DNA of 64,000 bases from Lachnospiraceae bacterium AC2029 (lineage in GTDB: Bacteria > Bacillota > Clostridia > Lachnospirales > Lachnospiraceae). Position 1 is the stretch's first letter. Every line of letters starts with the position of its first letter. The stretch is from NCBI GenBank assembly GCA_000703065.1, contig JNLK01000001.1, positions 1,116,001 through 1,180,000 on the forward strand. The letters are read 5' to 3'. Both the position numbers and the translations under genes were made by a program. The notes beneath the pieces are model-generated. The model saw only the letters and a list, made by a program, of their open reading frames with translations. It was not told where the DNA came from and ran no database searches. Positions 59,216 through 64,000 of this stretch are shown here, in pieces.

Positions 59216-59542
59216 CTACTGCTCATCAAACGGCTGATCGGATACACCATATTGCGTCTTAACTACCATCCCCTCCTTCAAGGGTGTGATGCAGGTTCTG
59301 ACATTCGGTTTTCCGTCTACGATCATTACACAGTCCGTGCATCTTCCTATCGCACAGAAGATGCCGCGCGGCCTATGCTCCTTTTTTGTATACCGGTGGA
59401 TCATCACTCCCGCCGCCTTCAGAGCTGCCGCGATCGGTTCTCCTTCGTAACCCCTGCAGCATTTTCCATTGTAATAAAAGGAAACCTCTTTTCCCTTCTC
59501 GACAGCCCCCAAGATCGGATGTTCTGTTATTCTGCTATTCAT
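59216..59542 (-). CDS. [2Fe-2S] ferredoxin-like subunit (HcnA/sarcosine-oxidase alpha N-terminal type)
   Basis: A 108-residue Fer2_4-type protein: VSFYYNGKCCRGYEGEPIAA, AALKAAGVMIHRYTKKEHRP and the cluster ligands GIFCAIGRCTDCVMIVDG, followed later by VRTCITPL. It is the first gene of the dehydrogenase operon, with GGAGG seven bases before ATG. It lies 30 bases after the terminator of the MATE gene, leaving little room for a separate promoter. The true promoter may overlap that hairpin region. Confidence 0.9.
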   Translation of the reverse strand: MNSRITEHPILGAVEKGKEVSFYYNGKCCRGYEGEPIAAALKAAGVMIHRYTKKEHRPRGIFCAIGRCTDCVMIVDGKPNVRTCITPLKEGMVVKTQYGVSDQPFDEQ

Positions 59543-59572
59543 ACGGACACCTCCCGGCCACGATACGCCTAT

Positions 59573-59611
59573 AAAAAAATGGCGTTTTCACCGGTGGATG
59601 AAAACGCCATT
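59573..59611 (-). terminator. Strong terminator of the MATE gene
   Basis: On the minus strand, AATGGCGTTTTCA pairs perfectly over 13 bp with TGAAAACGCCATT around an 8-base loop, and the arm merges into TTTTTTT. It lies about 33 bases after the MATE stop codon. Confidence 0.9.
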
Positions 59612-59643
59612 GCTATCATATACACGCATGATTGTATGCTATT

Positions 59644-61377
59644 TCAGTTTGTTTGAATTGTATTTTTCGGAACCTCCCGTTTCACTTCCAGACAGTTCCG
59701 ATTGAAGCTCATGGTCATCAGGTGCCTGCCCTCGTGTGTCCAGTACCGGAGAACATTTGTGATAATGTAGCTGCGGAATGAAGTGATATCCATATTCTCA
59801 TCAGTCAGATTGTACTCCTCACCATCATCCCGGATAACCAGCATAACCTTCTCCGGAAAGATTGTCAAGGCGCACTCTCCGAGGACCTTTCTTCCTTCGT
59901 TCTTCTCATAGATCAGCATGAGCACATCCTCAAGCACCAGCATGCAACGAAGGGCCACGATCTCCTCCATCTGATTCTCCCGAAGAAAGCCCTCCACTGC
60001 ATTCCGTGTCTCGACGATCGCTTCCGGTTGAACCGTCAGATCGAAGACCCCGCTCTTTACATCCCGCTCCCTGTCCGCGAGCAGCAGCGGCAGATTCTCC
60101 TTACCATAGCGCAGATACACATATCCCAGCGAAAGGAAATGAGCTGCCAGTGCTCCGACGGCGATCCCGATAAATACGCCATAGATCCCGAACAGCATTC
60201 CGAAGAGGAAGAGAAAACCGAGCACGCACACGGCATCTCTCAGAACTCCGATCGAGAAGGACAGAAGGATCCTGTCCAGCACGCGGTAATAGGAGGTCAG
60301 CAGGTAGAGCCAGGAGACGGAGATCATCCCAAAGGACATCAGTATGATCCCGCGGGATGCCATGTCCGACAGGCCGAAGTATTTGAGTCCCAGAAGACCG
60401 GGGATCCAGCCGGACAGTGAGATCAGAAGCAGCGTGACGATCCCGCCCATGATGACGGCGGTCCGGGAAGCCAGACGCCACACCCTCCGAACTCCGGCAT
60501 AGCACATTTCCGAAAGATACACACTGATGATCGGGGTAATGACTGTCCCGACCCCGTCAAAGAAAAGCTGAAACTCCTGTACCACCAGGATCACTGCTGC
60601 TATGATCAGCATCTCAGGTCCGAAGCGCCAGATGATAAAGTGATTTAACACAAAACTGAAAAGAGCCAGTGACAGATAATTCCCGGCATCGATCATCGCA
60701 AGACGAATGCTGTTTCGAAAGATGGAAAAGGAGAAATACAGGTTCAGTCGTAGTGAATTGGTCTTCCTCAGTAGATGCGTCAGACTGACCAACAGACGAA
60801 GTGCCACCGCAATGAAGGACGCAAGTGCAACCCCAGCGATTCCCATGGCCCGGCAAAGAACGATGGAAAGGATGATATTGGTCATGGTTTCCACTATGAC
60901 AACGGTCGTTGTACAGAATTCATCTCCGTCAGCGAAAACAGTTCCGACCATCACCTCGGCCACAGGCATCAGCAGAAGCTCGAAGCGGACCCAGAAGAGA
61001 TAGTCCTTCGCCAGCCGGGACAGCTCTTCCGTAGGCTGAAAATGCGCGAGATATGCATCCTGAGATCCGGTCACCAGAAGAAAGATCAGACCTCCGCCGA
61101 TCAGCGCCACGAAGAGGCCGCAGCCAAGCACCCGATCCGCTTCTTTCTTTTGGAAGCCGCCCATGGCTCTTGAATACAGGACCGGAATACCAAGCGAAAG
61201 GATCACGGCAATAAAGATGCAGATGTTGTAGATCGGGGCCACAAGGCTTATCGCAGATACCGCCTTTTCTCCCAGCATCTGACCGCAGATAACAGAATCC
61301 GTAATGATCAGCAATGCGTTGATAATGCAGGAGAAGGATGCAACCGCCAGCATGGAAAAGTATTTTTTTCGAATCAT
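59644..61377 (-). CDS. MATE-family transporter fused to anti-sigma-factor-like ATPase domain
   Basis: A 577-residue protein. Residues 1-430 form a MATE (DinF/NorM-like) transporter with twelve helices: IVAPIYNICIFIAVILSLGI-type first helices (seen as SLVAPIYNICIFIAVI), LGIPVLYSRAMGG and LFFDGVGTVITPIISVY. Residues 450-577 look like a GHKL/HATPase_c_2 domain (LRCMLVLEDVLMLIYEKNEG with an N-box-like Glu-Asp, then VMLVIRDDGEEYNLTDEN), as in anti-sigma kinases RsbW/SpoIIAB. The start overlaps the stop of a SpoIIE-type phosphatase remnant (ATGA). The fusion suggests phospho-regulated transport (inference). Confidence 0.85.
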   Translation of the reverse strand: MIRKKYFSMLAVASFSCIINALLIITDSVICGQMLGEKAVSAISLVAPIYNICIFIAVILSLGIPVLYSRAMGGFQKKEADRVLGCGLFVALIGGGLIFLLVTGSQDAYLAHFQPTEELSRLAKDYLFWVRFELLLMPVAEVMVGTVFADGDEFCTTTVVIVETMTNIILSIVLCRAMGIAGVALASFIAVALRLLVSLTHLLRKTNSLRLNLYFSFSIFRNSIRLAMIDAGNYLSLALFSFVLNHFIIWRFGPEMLIIAAVILVVQEFQLFFDGVGTVITPIISVYLSEMCYAGVRRVWRLASRTAVIMGGIVTLLLISLSGWIPGLLGLKYFGLSDMASRGIILMSFGMISVSWLYLLTSYYRVLDRILLSFSIGVLRDAVCVLGFLFLFGMLFGIYGVFIGIAVGALAAHFLSLGYVYLRYGKENLPLLLADRERDVKSGVFDLTVQPEAIVETRNAVEGFLRENQMEEIVALRCMLVLEDVLMLIYEKNEGRKVLGECALTIFPEKVMLVIRDDGEEYNLTDENMDITSFRSYIITNVLRYWTHEGRHLMTMSFNRNCLEVKREVPKNTIQTN

Positions 61378-61826
61378 GGCGAGCTCTCCTCCTTCAGATT
61401 CACAACGATTTTAGGATGCTGCAGACAACGGTAAGCAGATAGACGATCAATGACGTTCCATTTGTTTCCGCAGATCTCTTTGAAGGCTGTTTTACCGTAT
61501 CGCTCATCGTTCTTGTCTTTATTTGCGTTCAGGACCTCCGTCAGGCGTTCCTTACCAAAGCGTTCCTCTGTTGACTGCTTGGCATCCGTTACCCCATCGG
61601 TGTAAAGCAGGATACGCTCTCCCGGAGCCAGCGTGATATGATCTGCCGTATGCGGAATTCCCGGGAGGAAAGCCACCGGAGAACCATGGGGCATCTTCTG
61701 AATGGAGTAACCCTCTCCGTTTCTGCAGATCGCCGGATATTCATGCCCCGCATTGCAGATGTCCACATTGCCTGTGGTAAGATCTACGATGCCCAGCCAG
61801 ACAGTAACAAAATGGCCGGTCCTCTG
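61374..61826 (-). pseudogene. C-terminal remnant of a SpoIIE/PP2C-type phosphatase
   Basis: The frame is open from a TGA near 61827 and reads HFVTVWLGIVDLTTGNVDIC, NAGHEYPAICRNGEG, APGERILLYTDGVTDAKQS and ERFGKERLTEVL. This is the distal half of the SpoIIE-type serine phosphatase domain. The first half of the catalytic domain and any sensor are missing. It may still be translated from an internal ATG at 61766, but the first metal-binding Asp motif would be lost. The end overlaps the MATE-ATPase start by 4 bp, showing the two were a coupled pair. Confidence 0.85.
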
Positions 61827-62145
61827 TCAGGGCATTCAGCTGATCCTTGGTATCCTTCTTCAGAAGGTATTCTCCGGTCGTACCGTCATACAGGAAGCTG
61901 TAATCTTCGTTCGGCGCTTCAGGAACATCCTGCATATACGTGTCGTACTTCTCATACACATAGTTCAGCGTCCATTCCATGGCTTCACTGGGGCTTTCTG
62001 CATTCTGAGCGACAAGCGTCAGATCTCCTTTCACCACTACCTTTTCATCGTAGCACAATTTGGCCGTTCTGTGAAGCGACTGAAGGTACGACGTCACTGT
62101 CAAGTAATCGTTGGCACGATTCCCATCACATAAAATTTCCTCGGC
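61819..62145 (-). pseudogene. Unrecognised coding remnant joined out of frame to the phosphatase fragment
   Basis: About 109 residues look protein-like (YLTVTSYLQSLHRTAKLCYD, EAMEWTLNYVYEKYDTYMQD, SFLYDGTTGEYLLKKDTKDQ). The frame has no credible start and runs into the SpoIIE remnant in another frame. It could be the end of a neighbouring gene fused by deletion, or part of the phosphatase's lost region. The family is not recognised. Confidence 0.4.
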
Positions 62146-62312
62146 GCTTTTGTCTGGCCACAGATGCCTTTCTCGGCCCGGCTCGCGCCTTAGTTGCGGG
62201 TGCCCCCAGCGGCACATAGGCTTCCCGTTTCGCTTCGCTCACGGATTGCCAAGTGCCGGGACCCGCAATGACCTCGAAAGGCATCGTGGCCATCCCTTTT
62301 TAGCGCCTCGTC
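62137..62312. repeat. Large imperfect palindrome next to the transposase gene
   Basis: GGCGCTTTTGTCTGGCCACA and the following GATGCCTTTC recur inverted as GGCGCTAAAAAGGGATGGCC then ACGATGCCTTTCGAG. Further inner pairing (TTGCGGGT and ACCCGCAA) encloses an ACGG/CCGT loop. It is GC-richer than its surroundings and lies between the coding remnant and the transposase 3' end. It may be an element terminus or an unrelated mobile palindrome. Confidence 0.55.
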
Positions 62313-62318
62313 GAATGG

Positions 62319-63740
62319 TCAGTTTGTCATTATGCCTGATATAGACATCCACGCCTGCCTTGCAGGCTTGACCTGTGTGATCACATAGGGAATGCTTCCC
62401 TGCGTCGGATATCTATATCCCTTACCAATCTTTCTGTTTGCCTCATAGGCCGAAAGAATCTGTTCTTTGATCTGTTCAACCACCCGATACTCAAACGCAG
62501 GTTTTTTCAGTTTGTCTGCGACTTCATTTAACCTGCCGGAACATTTCTTTGCAAGAATCTTAGCCAGATGATTTCCCCCACGAATACTCCAGCATGTGTG
62601 GTTATGCTTCATTCGCCTTGCTATCACACTCCATATGTGATTCTCCATCGTTCCAAGGTTTCGGTATTCCAGGTTCTTGGGACTATCGGGCATCTGAAGA
62701 TTGCGTTGATTATAAGGGATTAACCCTTTTTGGTTGTTGGAAAAATAGGTGATCAATCGTTCAGCCTTTTCAATCTCATCGCCATCAGTCAAGCTGTTCC
62801 TGTACGTCTCAAGGTATTCAAACATTTCATCCAGTTTTTTCTGTTCCAACAATGTGTGGATTTGTTTTGCATGTTCCGGGTATGGTACATTTTCTTTAAT
62901 GGCTTTGTTTCTATGAAACGGATCCAGCTGAAATACCGTATCTGAATCGCAGATATTCTTTACCCATTCAGCTCCGTCTGCATTCATGATCCGAAGCTCA
63001 ACCTCGTCCATGTTATACATCTCCGCGATAGCTGCTTCTCTGTAGGACTGAAATTCCGATGATGTTGAAAAGCCGGCTACAACCACCTTGCCATCCAGAC
63101 TGTAGCGATTTTTCCCCGTCTTTTTCCATCCGTCATAGGCCAGGCCAACTTTGATTTCACCCTTTGTGCTGTTTTCGCGCTGAAGTCGGACATAGACTCC
63201 ATCTGTCTCTTCAAAGAGTACCGGAGTTTCCTTCTCTCCAGATACATTTCCTGCTTTGTGTGCCTTCACAAGCTGCCGTTCATCTTCGCAAACGGATTCC
63301 CCCAGCGACTGGATCACATTCCATACACCCATGGCACTGATAGACTGTCCGGTTGTCTCAGATATTCTGCTTGCAGTCTCACGATAGGATGTCTCTGTGA
63401 TCGAAGAAACCATCTGCTCGGCCATATTCATTGAGATCAGTCCGACTCCGGATATCTCAAGCTGCTCATCCAACAGATAGACGAACTCTTTCAATCCATC
63501 CTCTCTGATAACTTCATAAATCCGGCGTTCGTACTCAGCCTCGCCATAAACCGTCTTTACTGTTGTTCTTCTCTTTCCTTTATTCCGGTATGCTTCCTTG
63601 TCTCTGGACTCCATAAGATAGTCATCATATCGTTCCAGGAACTCCCTGGTGTAATTCCTTGCCCATTCACATACCATCTGAAAGGTTTTTTTCTCAAAGT
63701 CCTTGAAAGTTAAGGCGGTTTCATTTAACATGGTATTCAT
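62319..63740 (-). CDS. ISLre2-family (UPF0236) transposase
   Basis: A 473-residue protein matching UPF0236/ISLre2 transposases: RDKEAYRNKGKRRTTVKTVY, GEAEYERRIYEV, TETDGVYVRLQRE-like FEETDGVYVRLQRE, KVGLAYDGWKK, DGAEWVKNICDSDTVFQLDP with FHRNKAI, and the C-terminal TMENHIWSVIARRMKHNHTC with WSIRGGNHLAKIL. The acidic residues of the DDE-type core lie in these blocks. The frame is complete, so the element may be active. The ATG at 63740 has AAGGAG seven bases upstream. Confidence 0.93.
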   Translation of the reverse strand: MNTMLNETALTFKDFEKKTFQMVCEWARNYTREFLERYDDYLMESRDKEAYRNKGKRRTTVKTVYGEAEYERRIYEVIREDGLKEFVYLLDEQLEISGVGLISMNMAEQMVSSITETSYRETASRISETTGQSISAMGVWNVIQSLGESVCEDERQLVKAHKAGNVSGEKETPVLFEETDGVYVRLQRENSTKGEIKVGLAYDGWKKTGKNRYSLDGKVVVAGFSTSSEFQSYREAAIAEMYNMDEVELRIMNADGAEWVKNICDSDTVFQLDPFHRNKAIKENVPYPEHAKQIHTLLEQKKLDEMFEYLETYRNSLTDGDEIEKAERLITYFSNNQKGLIPYNQRNLQMPDSPKNLEYRNLGTMENHIWSVIARRMKHNHTCWSIRGGNHLAKILAKKCSGRLNEVADKLKKPAFEYRVVEQIKEQILSAYEANRKIGKGYRYPTQGSIPYVITQVKPARQAWMSISGIMTN

Positions 63741-63801
63741 CACATAACTCCTTATCTTTTTAGTCAGCAAACTTAATAATAAGGTCTATTTATGTGATTG
63801 T

Positions 63802-63826
63802 GAAGAGGCTTCGGCCTCTTCTTTTT
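63802..63826 (+). terminator. Perfect rho-independent terminator facing into the transposase
   Basis: GAAGAGGC, TTCG and GCCTCTTC form a perfect 8 bp stem with a stable UUCG-type loop, followed by TTTTTATTTTT. It works on the plus strand and would block antisense transcription entering the transposase gene. Confidence 0.88.
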
Positions 63827-63886
63827 ATTTTTCATGCCAATGAAAATTATACTCTAAGAGGTACGACTCAACGTAGGCCTTAACGA

Positions 63887-63920
63887 AGGAACGAGAGGGT
63901 CTGCTGACCCCCTCGTTCCT
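63887..63920. terminator. 15 bp hairpin downstream of the partial cell-wall protein gene
   Basis: AGGAACGAGAGGGTC and GACCCCCTCGTTCCT pair with one mismatch around TGCT. It lies about 30 bases after the stop of the leftward partial gene and is probably its terminator, although the T-run is weak. Confidence 0.5.
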
Positions 63921-63948
63921 GCGTTGTATGTTGTCGCCGGTTACAGGC

Positions 63949-64000
63949 TTACGGATTGGTGCAGTACCCGTTCTTGTCAAACTTATAGGATACGCCGTCG
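63949..64000 (-). CDS. 3' end of a cell-wall-binding repeat protein (5' part outside window)
   Basis: The last codons read DGVSYKFDKNGYCTNP then TAA. This closely matches the end of the 1297-residue secreted protein (DGKKYNFDAEGYCTNP), so it is the last choline/glucan-binding-type repeat of another secreted protein. Nothing more can be said from 17 codons. Confidence 0.75.
   Translation of the reverse strand, partial: DGVSYKFDKNGYCTNP

Larger units (their letters stand above)
62137..63840. mobile_element. Insertion element of ISLre2 type, boundaries approximate
   Basis: The transposase gene is intact and flanked by structured DNA: the palindrome at 62137-62312 on one side and a terminator hairpin at 63802-63826 on the other. 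Terminal inverted repeats and target-site duplications could not be identified with confidence, so the limits are provisional. The element sits between a broken phosphatase gene and the tail of a cell-wall protein gene. Confidence 0.55.

Noticed and set aside
57687-59237. 516-codon plus-strand frame opposite the FAD/Fe-S oxidoreductase
   Set aside because: The minus-strand protein has clear FAD, NAD and Fe-S motifs; the plus-strand product has none.
1-64000. tRNA, rRNA or known riboswitch genes
   Set aside because: Intergenic regions were read for cloverleaf ends and conserved leader structures; none was convincing.

Overview
The window looks like the chromosome of an anaerobic Firmicute of the class Clostridia, most likely Lachnospiraceae. 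The grounds are pyruvate:ferredoxin oxidoreductase and ferredoxin chemistry, choline/glucan-binding-type cell-wall repeats on secreted proteins, strong AGGAGG ribosome binding sites, an ISLre2-type transposase and nickel-pincer cofactor genes. No rRNA, tRNA or CRISPR array was seen. The assignment is an inference from gene content.

Region 1 (1-5 kb): the 3' part of an EEP-fold hydrolase converges on a leftward three-gene operon of zinc-ribbon pseudokinase, von Willebrand A (vWA) protein and a divergent adenylosuccinate-synthetase-like enzyme. An acyltransferase-3 membrane protein follows.

Region 2 (5-21 kb) reads as an accessory, conflict-system island. A leftward cassette (5.6-12.1 kb) encodes a small zinc-ribbon protein, a NERD-domain nuclease-like protein with an Asp/Trp tail, an EEP nuclease, an 802-residue helical-repeat protein and two membrane proteins. 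Next come a transporter, a peroxiredoxin, debris of a duplicated gene pair, a microbial PARG, an alkyltransferase-like protein, a RES-domain protein, a broken type I restriction HsdR, KptA and a 919-residue zinc-ribbon/TIR/NACHT/TPR protein. RES, PARG, KptA and TIR all belong to families acting on NAD+ or ADP-ribose.

Region 3 (21-34.8 kb) is metabolic: an AraC regulator, an SDR epimerase, a membrane protein with an XRE regulator, an NADPH-dependent glutamate-synthase small-subunit-like enzyme, PFOR with a polyferredoxin, LarB/LarC with a long His-rich insert, and three small membrane proteins.

Region 4 (34.9-47 kb) has two large secreted proteins with cell-wall-binding repeats, two related HAD-like proteins (one fused to a ParB/Srx-like domain), a 23-nt tandem repeat array ending in a strong terminator, a condensation-like acyltransferase and a double GNAT protein.

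Region 5 (47-59.6 kb) is a leftward catabolic locus. It holds a 2Fe-2S/FAD/BFD/DAO amino-acid dehydrogenase complex, an AraC regulator, a polyamine-type ABC transporter (PotABCD), two ornithine-cyclodeaminase-like enzymes, an iron alcohol dehydrogenase and a PII protein. It suggests uptake and oxidation of a cationic or N-substituted amino acid.

Region 6 (59.6-64 kb) has a MATE transporter fused to an anti-sigma-like ATPase domain, coupled to a truncated SpoIIE-type phosphatase, then an ISLre2-type element and the tail of another cell-wall-binding protein.
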